From NCBI GenBank assembly GCA_964019695.1, contig CAXHUL010000503.1, forward strand, positions 62,001-126,000: a DNA stretch of 64,000 nucleotides. Direction: 5' to 3'. A program made the position numbers and the translations under genes. The notes below the pieces were generated by a model. The model saw only the letters and a program-made list of their open reading frames with translations, searched no databases and had not been told where the DNA came from. Origin of the DNA: Loripinus fragilis (lineage: Eukaryota; Mollusca; Bivalvia; Lucinida; Lucinidae). Positions 20,666 to 31,697 of this stretch are shown here, in pieces. Each line of letters begins with the position of its first letter. Position 1 is the stretch's first letter.

Positions 20666-21476
20666 ATGACTATGTAGACTGCACAAACAGGCCCTTAACT
20701 GAGTCATGAATGTGCATCCTAAGAAGTGCTCGAGTTCAGAAATATGAAAATTCAAAATAATTCCAATGAAATTGAAATAATAACACAGAAATGTTCCTAA
20801 TAATGGGTCCATGACTAAACATAGAAATTATCAGTATGAGGATTTTCTCTGAGATATCAATGTTCCAGGACTGGGGCCAGTCTACATTACAAAAAATAAA
20901 TAGCTTGTGAGAGACCAGTTTCACATCTAGTTATAATTCTCAGCTATGAATTGTAAAAGGATTTAAGTACCACAATACAAATACTGGCAGCTACAAACAG
21001 TCCTTTGTTGAATTATAATTTACTATACAGTAAATCTTGTATAAGTTCGTACAATCGAATAGTTCGTACACCATATATTATTCAAGAATGTCATGTATTA
21101 GTTCGTACATTGAGCATTTGTTTCCTAAAAGTGATACCCTCTACCTGGTTGTCTATTTATATAACATACTGTTAGCATAACGGTCGTGTGTATGGGAACA
21201 AAACAATTCACCAACAAGAAAACTAACTGACAGCAAGCAAAACATAGTGTTTTGAGCATATCTCATATTATATGACATATTAACCCCAAATTCAATTTGT
21301 GGATATATGTTGGGGTCATGGAATGTCGCTCACTGTTTTCAGCCACTGTGACTTTGATCTCAGGAGTCAGGTTGTGAAAAATGCACCCACAGCAGATCGC
21401 CTATATTATTTATGGTAGCAGATCCATATTTGGTATGTAGATACATATTGGGCCCTGACGAGCCACCAACTGTTTC

Positions 21477-21497
21477 CAGGTCACTGTAACCTTGACC
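21477..21497 (+). promoter_or_regulatory. Nuclear-receptor-type palindrome with one mismatch
   Basis: AGGTCACTGTAACCT differs by one base from the consensus AGGTCAnnnTGACCT and is followed by TGACCT. It is the diverged counterpart of the perfect palindrome at 37040-37054, as the two lie in inverted copies of the same repeat. Binding is inferred from sequence alone. Confidence 0.45.
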
Positions 21498-21840
21498 TCT
21501 TGTTTCACCGTTTCAGTTCCAGCAAGGTCGAGCCCAGAGCATATCTGTATTTAATTTGAGGTAGGAATGTGAGGATATATTTTGGGATCATGGCATGTCG
21601 CATACACTTCTGGGTCTCTTTGGCATGTAGCTTGTACACAAAGATGTTTAAAACACTGTAGCCTTAGTTTATAACTTTATTAATCATACCACGGTTGTCC
21701 GAACATGAACGATCTGACGCATTTGGAACGATATTGCCCCACTTCCAAAGTTCCTACTAAAGTTCTTACATAATATATGCGTGCGCACTTTTACACCCAA
21801 ACGGCTACCTTTTAATTAGTTTCGAAAGCAGCAAACAAAA

Positions 21841-22281
21841 ATATATGGTTTCAGAAAATTTTCAAAGTTTCTCCTAAAATAAGTCTATGCCGGTGTAAGC
21901 TATTGATCTACATGATGTGGCCAGTTTTGACCCCAAGGGCATGATTGGTAGGATTTATGTAGGGACCACTAGACATTGCTACATACTAATATAACCTGTG
22001 GACCTCAATGTTTCAGAGAAGATTTTTAAAGTTTTTCCCATTATAAGTCTTTCCATGGGAGCTATACATGTATGTTGCCATCATCCATGACAACTAGTTC
22101 CAATCCAATCAGTCCAAAAATCTTATGTAGTCTTTCCCTCTACTTGATGATGCTTTAAATGAAATTTGATAACATTTGGCCAACTGACATAGGATAACCA
22201 ATGGACAGACTAATGGATTAGGGATGCCAAACTATTGCCATGCTAATACCTCACTATGAGCCTTTGGCTCAGGTGAGCTAA
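21841..22281 (+). mobile_element. Helentron-like element H4, right portion and 3' end
   Basis: Resumes the core (landmark AAGGGCATGATTGGTAGGAT near 21938) and ends with GAGCC-TTT-GGCTC (22258-22270), AGGTGAG and CTAA (22278-22281), the same terminal structure as H1 and H2 with one loop change. The (ACGG)n tract is reduced to a few GGACAGAC-type bases. Confidence 0.75.
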
Positions 22282-22599
22282 AAAGGAAGTTGAGGAGGCA
22301 AGGGGAACCAAACCCTCCCATCTTCTTATGTTTAAAGCAATCTAGAAGCTATCAAAATGATTGAGCTTATATCCAAAATGTTAAGAAAACTGCACAAATC
22401 ATTTTCTGTTTCTCATCATTTGATACAAACTGGAAATTTTAAAATTCCCTGACATTTCCCTGACATTTTAGAAAACATTCATTTTTCCCTGACACAACAT
22501 AAAATACCCTGACAATTCCCTGACCTTGAAAAAATTTAAATTTCCCTGACATTTCCCTGACGTGTATGAACCCTGATTACTCTCAAAGGCTCAACCGGC

Positions 22600-22725
22600 A
22601 GTGGTTCTGGTTTTTGAGCGTCTCAGAAGATTGGGCAACGGCTTAAAGTCTCATCCAACAGACTGGGAGAAGCTGAGAATCGAACCTGCGACCCCTGGTT
22701 TACAAGACATAGGTTTATGACATCA
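22600..22725 (-). mobile_element. tRNA-like SINE head or tRNA pseudogene
   Basis: On the minus strand AGGGGTCGCAGGTTCGATTC contains GGTTCGATTCT, an excellent B box (about 22676-22686), in a T-arm-like context. Upstream no clear A box is present, so this is a degenerate SINE or pseudogene rather than a working tRNA gene. Confidence 0.45.
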
Positions 22726-22879
22726 CAAACATTGTGATGGTTGCAATTGTTGGTGGACTATTTTAGTTGTAGCTAGTTAAATGAAAATGAAAATGGTATT
22801 CAATATTTCTAAACTACGAAAATCATTGGAGATAGAATTGACAGTCTGCTCAGATCCATCATTGCATCATATGAGAGCA

Positions 22880-23288
22880 TAAGGCCAGAATTTTTTATTA
22901 GTTAATTTAAAGGATTTTTTTTTCAGATTTAGGGTCGGGGGGACGAAAAAAAAATAAATATTTTTTTTTTTTTTTTTAATATTTTCATTTTTTTTTAATA
23001 TCTCCAGAAACAGTAAAACTAGTAATAGGTAAACCAACAGTCTGTATTAAATATTTTATCATTTTCCTAAAAATCTGGACAGGACAATCACTTTTTACAG
23101 TGTCACTATCAAAAATACATAGACAGAACCTCAAAAATATATTATTTTTTTCAATAAAACAAATAATATTTAGAGTCGGTGGATAAAATAAAAAAAAATT
23201 AGAAATAAAATTTTATTTTTTTCCTACTTTTCGGAAAATTACAGTAGGAGGGTTCGTAAATCAACTAATAAAAAAATTCTGGCCTAAT
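22880..23288. mobile_element. MITE, ~409 bp, TTAGGCCAGAATT termini
   Basis: The left end AAGGCCAGAATTTTTTATTA and the right end (other strand TTAGGCCAGAATTTTTTTAT) are inverted repeats of about 25-30 bp. The interior is very rich in A and T with long homopolymer runs near 22945-22980. It lies about 20 bp beyond the exon's donor site, inside the presumed intron of the NSF-like gene. Confidence 0.8.
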
Positions 23289-23308
23289 GTAAATTCTGAC
23301 CTTCTTAC

Positions 23309-23502
23309 CTTTATCAGTTGATTCATGGCAGTAGCCTGAGCACACCTCACCAAACCCTCAATTTCAGCACCACTGAAGTTTTTGGTAAGGGTAGCTAACT
23401 CTGTGAGATATACATCAGTAGCAAGTTTATCATTTTCTCTCATAACCATGGTATGGATAATCATACTGAGAATTTGTAAGCGCCCAGACTCATTGTGAAG
23501 CC
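23309..23502 (-). CDS. NSF-like (vesicle-fusing ATPase) internal exon, D1 ATPase module C-terminal part
   Basis: A 194-bp exon on the minus strand with consensus sites: acceptor TTTGTTTCAG before GGCTTCAC and donor AAG|GTAAGAAG. It enters in phase 1 (two bases complete a Gly codon) and leaves in phase 0. The peptide contains [50 protein letters not shown]. This matches the C-terminal subdomain after the second region of homology in the D1 AAA+ domain of N-ethylmaleimide-sensitive factor, which disassembles SNARE complexes (family knowledge). It is diverged: relative to the usual form there is one extra residue near [11 protein letters not shown], and several conserved positions are changed. 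No other NSF exon was found in the window. It may be a real exon of a gene with very long introns, or a relic. No stop codons. Confidence 0.75.
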
Positions 23503-23935
23503 CTGAAACAAACCCAAACAAAATTTTTAATTGTGAATATTTTCTTAACCATCTATTTAAGCAAATGTTTTGGGCGCTGTAATTACCCATTTCATTGAGA
23601 CGGTTCTTTTGAGTACCCACAAAATATGCTGCGATTGAGAAATAAAAAAATTAATTTTACATTACACACTATACCCCAGAATTTGTAAGCGCCCAGGCTC
23701 ATCGTGAAGCCCTGAAACAAACCCAAACAAAAATTTTAATTTAAAATTGTTAATAATCATCCATTTTATCAAATGTTTTGGGTGCTCAAAAGCACCGTCT
23801 CATTGAGACAGTTCTTTTGAGCACCCACAACATATGTTTTGGTTGAGAAATAAGAATATTTTTAATACACACTATACCAAAGAACTTGTAAGCACCAAGG
23901 ACATCAGGATGACCTGGAAGAAACCTAAGGAATTC
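23503..23935 (-). repeat. Tandem duplications carrying the NSF exon's acceptor and first codons
   Basis: Two ~190-bp tandem copies lie upstream of the exon in gene order. The nearer (23678-23740) keeps the acceptor TTTGTTTCAG and about 32 exon bases almost unchanged before homology ends at AATTCTGGGG. The farther (23878-23935) is more diverged but still has TTCTTCCAG then a GTCATCCTGATGTCCTTGG-like exon start. Both units include TGTTTTGGGNGCT and a GAGAC-TTCTTTTGAG palindrome (23787-23823). Confidence 0.75.
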
Positions 23936-24109
23936 AAGCCAATGGACGCAAATAATTACCAACAAGAGAAAAACACCTGTTTTCATAAGATAATTCACTT
24001 GTCCATTCAGTTTTCAGCTATAGTGAACAGATTTATTGTGAAAACTAAACTTACTTCTGCTTTTACAAATGATTTAAAAAGAAAAGAAAATTTTTCGAAA
24101 AATGTTCAT

Positions 24110-25312
24110 AGTTGCAGACTTAGTCAAACTCATCCAAGCTTTTATAGTTGTCCTTCTTATCTGCAAGAATAAAGAAGATCCATTCAAAATTGAAAGCACT
24201 AGAGTGGTCACAACATTTCTCCAATTATAAGTCTATGGGGATTTTTCCTGATGCTCAAGGGCAGCTAACTCATAAGTACTTGGTCGGATCCTGCAGAATT
24301 TCAAACTCATCCAAGCTTTTATGTTTGTCCTTGTTAGATGAAAGAGTGAAGAAGATCCAATCAAAAATGTAGACGCTAGAGCGGTCACAACAATATCCAT
24401 CAATTTTTAACTCCAAAATAGGTGATGGGATCTTGACGAAATCCAAACTCATCCAAGCTTTTATAGCTGTCCTTATTATATGCAAGAATGAAGAAGATCC
24501 ATCTAAAATTGAAAGCACTAGAGTGGTCACAAAATTTCTCCCGTTATAAGTCTACGGGATTTTTTTCTGAACGCTCAAGGGCAGGTAATTTATAAGTCCC
24601 TGGTCGGATCCAGCTGAATTTCGAACCCATTTGAGATATTATTATGGGTTTCCTTGTTGCCTGCAAGAATGAAGAAGATCCAACCAAAAATGAAGGAGCT
24701 AGAGTGGTCACAACATTATTCATTAGTTTTTCTGACACTCAAGGGCAGCTCACTCCAAAGTCAGTGATGAAATCTTGCCGAAATACAAACCCATTGGCGG
24801 GCTTTTATAGTTGGTCTTGTTATCTGCAAGAATGAAGAAGATCCACACAAAAATGAAGGTACTAGAGTGGTCACAACATTTCTCCCATTATAGGTCTATG
24901 GGGATTTTTCTAGACGCTCAAGGGCAGCTAACTCATAAGACCCTGGTCCAATCTTGCCAAATTTTGAACCCATCCGAGATTTTATGGTTGTCCTCGTTAC
25001 CTGCAAGAATAAAGAAGAACCAATCAAAAATGAAGGAGCTAGAGTGGTCACATGGTTTTCCCCATTATAACCCTATGGGAGCTATCTGTTGCCATGGAAA
25101 CCAGAGTTCTGATCCGATCTAGCCCAAAACCTAATGCAGCCAATCCCCCACCCCAATAATGCTCCAGGTGAAATTTGATTACGATCGGCCGGCTGGTCTC
25201 AGGGATATTCATGTTTGAAAGTGTGGACGCACAGAGGGATGCATGGACGTATGCCGGCTCGAGTCCCATACTATAAGCTCACCCTGAGTTTTGGGCTCTG
25301 GTGAGCTAATAA
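24110..25312 (+). mobile_element. Helentron-like tandem-cored element H5
   Basis: Six units of about 140-180 bp with landmark GCAAGAATGAAGAAGATCCA at 24165, 24340, 24482, 24663, 24824 and 25003; each has a CTAGAGTGGTCACAACATTT phrase. The 3' region has GTGGACGCACAGAGGGATGC (a decayed ACGG tract), CATACTATAAGCTCACCCTG and a degenerate hairpin ending TCTGGTGAGCTAAT (about 25297-25310), as in H1-H4. Frames across it are repeat-driven. Confidence 0.72.
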
Positions 25313-26208
25313 ATCAGAGAAGCTATCATAATCAACTGAATTCAGTATCTTGAGGCTGACTTTCCACAGGTAGTCAGCCTCAAAATCCTGAAACCCTGAA
25401 AACTTTCATCTATGATTATATTCACCCAATCCACCACAAAACACCTATAGCTGCAGCCAAGTTCAAAGTCTTAATTGAAGTTGAACATTCAACCTTTATC
25501 ACATGATGTCGCGTCTGGGAGTGATATAACGTCATGCAATTAAATCGATAAACCACTAGTGGTTTACAGATTTAGTAACGTTACATAATTGTGTCCATCA
25601 TAACCTTGCTTAAAAGAGGCAAGGTCATGAGGTTTTCTTCCAAAAATAGGATTTTTAAGTAATTTTTATATCCTGCAATAATTAGAAACTAACATTTGTG
25701 CTCCTGTATTATTGAATTTATTAAACAAGTTAGGGAAAAAAGAGATAAAATGCGAGGCTTGCCAAGTAGTTTATCTTTTTTTCGCAATGAGTTTAATAAA
25801 TTTATTGAAACATGAGCACTCATCTAAGATCCTCTATTTAAGAAGATGGTCAACCTATGGCAGTCCAGTTGGTTTGACAACATAGCCCCTTGCCACAGGT
25901 CCACATGGGGGCTTCAAACAAGGATTTGGCAGTATTTCCCCAGTCTTGTCCTTTGTCTAAGAGACCACTGGGTAAAGTGGAAGACGACCCTAACTTAGTT
26001 TGAAATTTTGGATCTTAGAAAAAAAGGGGAGCCTTAGGATGCCACTGAAAAATGAGTCAATTCTGACATGCCGCTCAGCCACTGGCTTCAGGCAAATCAG
26101 TGCACATGATCCTATAAGAGCACATTGAACTGTTTACAATAGGTTTAGTTAGATGAAATTTTTAAGTGTAAATTTGTAAATATTTTCTTATCCATCAGTT
26201 TCATGAAC
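25313..26208. other. Non-coding, nothing recognised
   Basis: Unique-looking sequence with a short imperfect inverted pair of tail-to-tail TTTAATAAA phrases near 25725/25795. No homologous exon or element ends found. Confidence 0.4.
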
Positions 26209-26277
26209 ACATTGGCCCTCTTGCAAAGTAAGTGAAGCTCAAAGGACTTCACTTACTTTGCAAGAGACGCAATGTGT
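26209..26277. repeat. Perfect 20-bp stem hairpin
   Basis: CTCTTGCAAAGTAAGTGAAG (26218-26237) is exactly inverted at 26247-26266 with a 9-nt loop. An outer stem, ACACATTG against CAATGTGT, extends it. It looks like a minimal palindromic element or one terminus of a foldback. No TSD resolved. Confidence 0.9.
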
Positions 26278-27240
26278 TTATGATTCCATGAACAGTACTG
26301 ACTGTAATGTGGATGACCCATGATGAACCCAGATTAATCAGTACCCAGTGCCAGAAGGAATGTGCGGAATGAAAATTGGATGGACAGACAGTAATTATAG
26401 TGCACGTCTGCTGGTTGTGCAAAATTTTTATACCAAGTTTTTAAAATATTGTTGTTATTGATAATTTCGATTTGGATATTTTAAAGCTTAACATAGGTTT
26501 TGTGATTTTTGGCAGTTTTCTACCTTTAAAATTCTCCCAGCAGCCTCATCACCATTTTTGCTCGACAAAGATAAATTGAATGCGTATGCAAAATTTGATC
26601 CAAATATACTGTGTGGTTCAAAAGTTGTGAGCATTTTCAATAACTGACATCGCCCGGCTGGACTGATGCTCAACTCCATCAAAAAAGGCGGATAAACATG
26701 CCAGTGGTCAAACAATGTTGACATGCATGTAGTTCAAGAGTTGTGAGCATTTTCACTAACTGCGGATGGATGATAAGACAGACAGATGGACACACAGAGT
26801 GATTATAGTGCACACCTTGGGGTCGTGCAATTTATTTATTAAGTGATAGTAGACCTGTGGGGCCGATAAGAATGTGTATGGCAAGCGACCTCACTGTTAT
26901 CACATCTCAGCATATTCGCCTTTTAAATTAAAATACATAATTGAAAAGTGAGCAAAGAAGCAGAATTACCAATTTGTGTTAGACTAAGACAGAAAAATAC
27001 ATCCCTCTGAATCACCATTTGGCATCACAAGGCTTGCAGACTGATGATACTCGGGACAGAATTTTTGATCCTGAGACCCCCACAGGCATGACTTAAGCGG
27101 TAGCCTCATCCCCATATGGCCTAAGCTGTTGGTAAAGCACCACACACACAAACACACTAACCACATAATTTGGTTTCAAGAACTATCTATTTGCTCAAGC
27201 AAGTACTTTAATGATTGTAAGAGATTGTCAACATCCTCTA
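26278..27240. other. Non-coding; degenerate duplicated tail
   Basis: Two related tails, GACAGACAGTAATTATAGTG (about 26382) and CACACAGAGTGATTATAGTG (about 26792), each followed by TGCAC and a GGTYGTGCAA phrase, mark diverged ends of a dispersed repeat. No gene seen. Confidence 0.45.
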
Positions 27241-27246
27241 ACCCCT

Positions 27247-27666
27247 ATTTCACACTGGTAAATGTATACGTCGATTTGGAGGTATTTACGCGTATTGCGG
27301 GTACTTCATAGACCGGAAGTGGTAGATATTGGAGTAAATACTATATAGAAGGACATGTTATATGCCTAAAGGACTATAGAATTAGATCATTTTTAAATAT
27401 TCGGCATGCACATGGCGATTTATGTAAGCATTTAGGAATAGATTCGAGTAACGATGATCGGTACTCGAATCTATTCCTAAATTCTTACATAAATCGTGAT
27501 GCACATACTGAATACTTAAAAAGGATTGAAGTCTTTAGTCTTTTAGGCACATGGCATGTTTTTCTATATAGTATTAACACCAATATCTACCACTTTCGGT
27601 CTATGAAGTACCGGCAATACGCGTAAATACCACCAAATCGACGTATACATTTACCAGTGTGTATTT
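27247..27666. mobile_element. Foldback MITE, ~420 bp with ~200-bp arms
   Basis: The outer arms TTTCACACTGGTAAATGTAT and ATACATTTACCAGTGTGTAT pair, as do all internal blocks: ACGTCGATTTGG, ATTTACGCGTATTGC, TTCATAGACCG, ATCATTTTTAA-type, and the central TTAGGAATAGATTCGAGTA (about 27427-27445) against its inverse. The loop is only ~11 nt. The arms are roughly 85-90% identical with small indels. Non-coding. Confidence 0.9.
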
Positions 27667-29689
27667 ACCTATTTCTATCTGTACCTCAAGTCTACCAGGT
27701 CGGAGTAAGGCTTCATCTATCATATGATCATTTCTGTTAGTTATTCCTTAAATAGATCAGAACAAAAATAGGACATATAGTGCAGTCTATTTTTAACACA
27801 CTTCATTATAACACAGATTTTGATAATAGATGGTCATGCTTAGGCTCTCAAATCTTACTAGGAGTACGGCCGTAACTGACATTGGAAAAAATTGTGGCCC
27901 CACCCCTTGTTTCATATTGGCAATAAAAGTGTTTACCAAGCTCAAATTTTATTACCATGGTATTTTACAAAGGAATAATAGAAATATAATGGTCATTTTC
28001 CTTTAATTCCTTTGTAAAATTGTTACTTATAACATGGTCAATCCCTATGGACCCTAAGCATAGCTTTCTAAAGGGACTGCAATGTACTTCTTTTTGGTGT
28101 TTTCCAGCCATTCATGACAAAATGTGGCTGGTTTTGAGTACTCTCTCATTTCCTTATGCTTTTTGGAAAAGTACTTGACATAAGTTTACTTGAAATACTA
28201 GGATGGTTTATTGATGTAAATCTAGCCATGGTATATGTTCTGACCAACTTTTTCATTAAAAGAATAGTCAAAATTATTGCCATTTTTACAATCGACAACT
28301 AAATAATCAAATATTTTGGGCAATTAAAGAAACAGATTTTTGTGAAACTTATATATCATAAACATCAATACGTAAGGTGAATCAGTGTGAAATTTGAGCA
28401 ATTTTCTTTGTCTAGAAAAAAAAAAGATATTTCTTAATTACTACTCCTACCCCCTGTAATGCACAATTTCACTTTAGTAACATTTTACTGCATAACAAGG
28501 AATACATTTACTTTCAACATACCAAAAACTTTTTAATTATGCTTTGATGCTATCTGTATGTGTAGAAACTAGTTTTGAGAAGATTGACTAATAAAAGAAA
28601 GTTTATCTTAAGAAATAAATATACATTTTACCCACCCACTTTTTTCAATGATTATCTACTCTGGCGCAATGAAAGAGATAAAAATGGCCCAACAGTTGCA
28701 AACATACAATTCTGTTGTTGATATATAAAGACAATTGCAGAAGTCATCGAAATATATCAAAATATTTGGGTTATTTAATATTAAATGTTCAATATTTTGG
28801 GGTCACTGATTCATTCATAAGGCCTATTTTATTGATTTTTTCACCTCAAAATGCAAAATCAAGGGCAATAACTCATGTTTGAGGCAAAAAATTTATTAAT
28901 TAAGTTAACAGATGTAAAGATGTATCAAACCAAATAAATTGAGCGCGGATCTGAGAAAATGGTCCTTGAGGCATTCCAGCAATTATAACATATTAGACAT
29001 TTGAAAATTGCCAAAAATGACAAAATTTCACATGCTTTTATTTTACCACGAAAATGTTTCTATTGCTTGATGTCATCAAATTAGCAAATGTTTCTGATTA
29101 TATTTTAAGTTTTGAATGCTGCCTGTTAATTGCCATGGCAACAAGTAGGCCAGAACACCTACAAGGGCTAATAATGAAGAGTGGGTCTTTTTAATTGCCT
29201 ATAAAACAACTAAGAAAGTATAAATTCATACATTTTCATATTCATTTACATTATAACATAGATAACACTTGTATTATTATATTTGATAGATGTTTATACT
29301 GAGTCAAAAATAAACACCAAGCAAGTGGAGACCAGCACTCTGTCATCATAATAGGTTTAACGATCTTCTTGACGTCCCGTTTCAAACCGTATGATATAGG
29401 TGGCATCAAACATCCATATATTCATCAATAATGAAGATAATTGCTTCAAATTTTCAGGAAATGATCATAAGAGATAGTACTTTGCAGAGGCAACATTGGC
29501 TAGATTTTGAGCAACACAACCATAAGGTACCTTTTGTCATATCCTGGCCCAATTGTATATGCTTTAACTGAAATCTGATCCTTGGTAAGCAAGTTATAAG
29601 AGAATTTTTGATTTTCTACCCAATTTCTATGTAACTATAATTTGTGTTCATGAAACACTACGCCCCCAACCATTAGTTTGTCTACCAGC
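27667..29689. other. Non-coding, AT-rich, nothing recognised
   Basis: About 2 kb with no frame of interest, no tandem repeat and no clear element end on reading. An imperfect inverted pair, TTACAAAGGAATAATAGAAA (27962) against CCTTTAATTCCTTTGTAAAA (about 28000), is the only structure noted. Confidence 0.4.
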
Positions 29690-30048
29690 CTTTATTCATC
29701 AGGTAATCTATATATCATTCTCTTTCAATTGACCAAATCTGAGGCTACTAGCTGTAATAGTTTTCGACATATCTTTATTGGAAGTTTCGATGTCCAAATT
29801 TGCAAAGGGCATTTACTCAACGAAATGCAAAGGGCTATACAAAAAAAAAAAAAATAATTAAATTTTCACCAGGTAATCTAATCATTACCCTCTATCAGTT
29901 GTCCAGGTTTGAAGCCCCTAGCTGTAACGGTTTTTGAGATATCAAGTTTTCTATGACAAAATTTGCAAAGGGCGATAACTCAACAAAAATATTTGTTTTT
30001 AATTTCCACCAGATTATCTACTCATTACCCTCTATAAGCTACAAGATA
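29690..30048. repeat. ~165-bp tandem repeat, left segment
   Basis: Units share a CACCAGGTAATCTA block, TGAAGCCCCTAGCTGTAACG, GTTTTTGAGATATCAAGTTT and AAATTTGCAAAGGGCGATAA. The array stops at CTCTATAAGCT (30048) and resumes at 33975 with GAGCAAGTTTGAAGCTCCTA, so about 3.9 kb was inserted into one unit. Confidence 0.8.
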
Positions 30049-30185
30049 CAAAATATAAAAAGCTTTATTTTACATCGGTTACATATAACAAATAACATTA
30101 GCTACAAGAACTATTTTCCGACAAACATAGTATAAAAGTTAGTGTTAACGAGTGTAAAAAGGCTGTAAAAAATACATATGTAATA

Positions 30186-30277
30186 AATAAAGGATACTTT
30201 TCCGAGGCTTTCTCGTTTAAACCGCGAGGTGGGCCACCGAGCGGTTTAAACAGAAAGCCGAGGAAGAATCCTTTATT
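30186..30277. repeat. Long GC-rich hairpin
   Basis: Arms at 30186-30225 and 30241-30277 pair through AATAAAGGAT, CCGAGGCTTTCT and GTTTAAACCGC with two small bulges; the loop is GAGGTGGGCCACCGA. The stem is far more GC-rich than its flanks. Nothing identifies it as a known ncRNA. Confidence 0.85.
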
Positions 30278-30589
30278 TTGCTGGTAGTATGGCGCAGGGG
30301 CAAAAAAACATGTGTTACTGTCATCTGACGAAATTTACATTTGCTCCTCCCTGCATCAGGCGAAGCTGTCAATTATTTTACATTTACCTACGGGTTAATT
30401 TGTCGCTATTTAGGAAGTTCCTGCCTACATTGCTGTTTAAATAAATATTTGAAGTTAGAGTACGGTTTTAAGCTCCAGCTTCTTCATTATTCTAGGGTAT
30501 CTGATTTAAACATCAGCATTGAAGATTAAAGAAAAAAGCATCGGCCAATAATAGTACTACAATATATGGATAAGACATAGTAATCTATA

Positions 30590-31697
30590 GTCCTGCCGCA
30601 ATAATAAGAAACGCGAAAAACTGGAATATCATTTTATTACTTGCATTTTTCCGAACGTTAGGCTAAAATCTGGTTTTAGAAAATCCTGCAGTGTCAGAAG
30701 AAAATTGTTTGACGAATCTACTACCACTGCCCTGACCCCTAATCTCTTGGAAATTTCGACAATTTTAGGCTTTCTGAAAAGCGGGGGGAATTCAAACGGT
30801 GTAACAGCCATGTGACGGCCTATATATCTGTACTTAAAATTCTACAGGTAAGTGTCAAAAGCATCACACATTTTAAAATCGCGATTGCTTTGTACATGCC
30901 AGTTTTATTTTTAAGCACTGCCATTCACTTGATAGCATCGATTCAATCAGCCTAGACACATATCCAACTGATCCAATACGGTCAGTTTGATCCGAGTAAA
31001 TACTGTTTGCTATGTTTGTAAGGACATTTTCTACTGAAACAGCGTGATGTAGCTATTATGGACAGTTTTATAAAAACAACTTTTACAGTGGTAAACGGCC
31101 TAAACATTTTCAACTACATATGTAGTATTATAGTCAATCATTCATTTTTTGTAATTAGTTAATTTGAGCTGTTTACATACATTCTTTCACTGGTAACACT
31201 CAAGTCAGGGATAATCCAGGACCAAATTGATGATGGGCCCTCAAAATGGGCCAATGGCCCCATATCCTATTCAAATCCATGCAGATTGCATAATTTTAAT
31301 GGGCCTTTTGAAATTTTTGTGGGCCCTTTGCAAAATTTGATGGGCCTAAGAATCCTTAATATCTATATTAGAGCATAATTGACATGAGCTTTGAATAGCT
31401 TATATATGAGGCCCAGCTAAAATAACTACATTTTAGCAGAAATAATAGTTTTCTAACAAAATGGATTAGGCCTATCCCAGGATTATCCCTGTCATGTGTC
31501 AAATAAGTGGAATAAAATGCCCAAATTCTAACATCAGAAATATTAGAGCAAAAATTAGCGTAATACCCGCTAATATCTTTTGTCAAAATACTGCCTGAAA
31601 TGATTCACGATTATTGAATGCTCAATGCGATTTAAATTCAAAACGTACATCTAAAGTCATTTATTCGCGATTCTTATTAATGCAGCAGTACTTTATA
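30590..31697. mobile_element. ~1.1-kb TIR element
   Basis: Left terminus AGTCCTGCCGCAATAATAAG (about 30593) with AAACGCGAAAA; the right terminus on the other strand reads AGTACTGCTGCATTAATAAG (to about 31694) with AATCGCGAA, giving ~30-bp imperfect TIRs. A second right end lies at 33060-33104 and an inverted partial copy at 3749-4066. TSD is unclear (TA or TAT). The interior holds a nested MITE (31206-31491) and no transposase. The 60-codon frame at 30629-30811 is not conserved at codon level. Confidence 0.72.
31206..31491. mobile_element. 286-bp MITE nested in the TIR element
   Basis: CAGGGATAATCCAGG (31206) and, on the other strand, CAGGGATAATCCTGG (to 31491) are inverted ends. Internal ATGGGCC-type motifs repeat (TGATGGGCCC, AATGGGCCTT, TGATGGGCCT). 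The terminus type CAGGG resembles the elements at 18568 and 37286, but the internal sequence is different. Confidence 0.75.

Larger units (their letters stand above)
19693..21840. mobile_element. Insertion splitting H4; homologous in part to 35454-37925
   Basis: Begins AAGTTTCCTTTTAAAAGGAC (19694), the same kind of end as 35453 (TTTTCCTTTTTAAAGGAGGG). A further copy of that end lies at 20513. The right part (about 21120-21830) is the inverted homologue of 36770-37885, sharing a TACCCTCTACCTGG block, a GGATATATGTTGGGGTCATG block and a GATCGTTCATGTT-type block. The middle holds the SINE at 20342. Non-coding. Confidence 0.6.
18568..22575. mobile_element. 4-kb CAGGG-ended TIR element with CCCTGACA subterminal repeats
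   Basis: The left end CAGGGTTCATACAGACTTGG (18568) and the right end, which reads CAGGGTTCATACACGTCAGG on the other strand (to 22575), form imperfect TIRs. Inside each end is a cluster of TTCCCTGACATTTCCCTGAC motifs (18598-18650, and 22446-22560 with at least seven copies). CAGGG termini with dense subterminal repeats fit hAT-type elements (inference). No transposase frame is recognisable; the interior is filled by a tandem-cored element and further insertions. A clean 8-bp target duplication is not visible. Confidence 0.65.
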
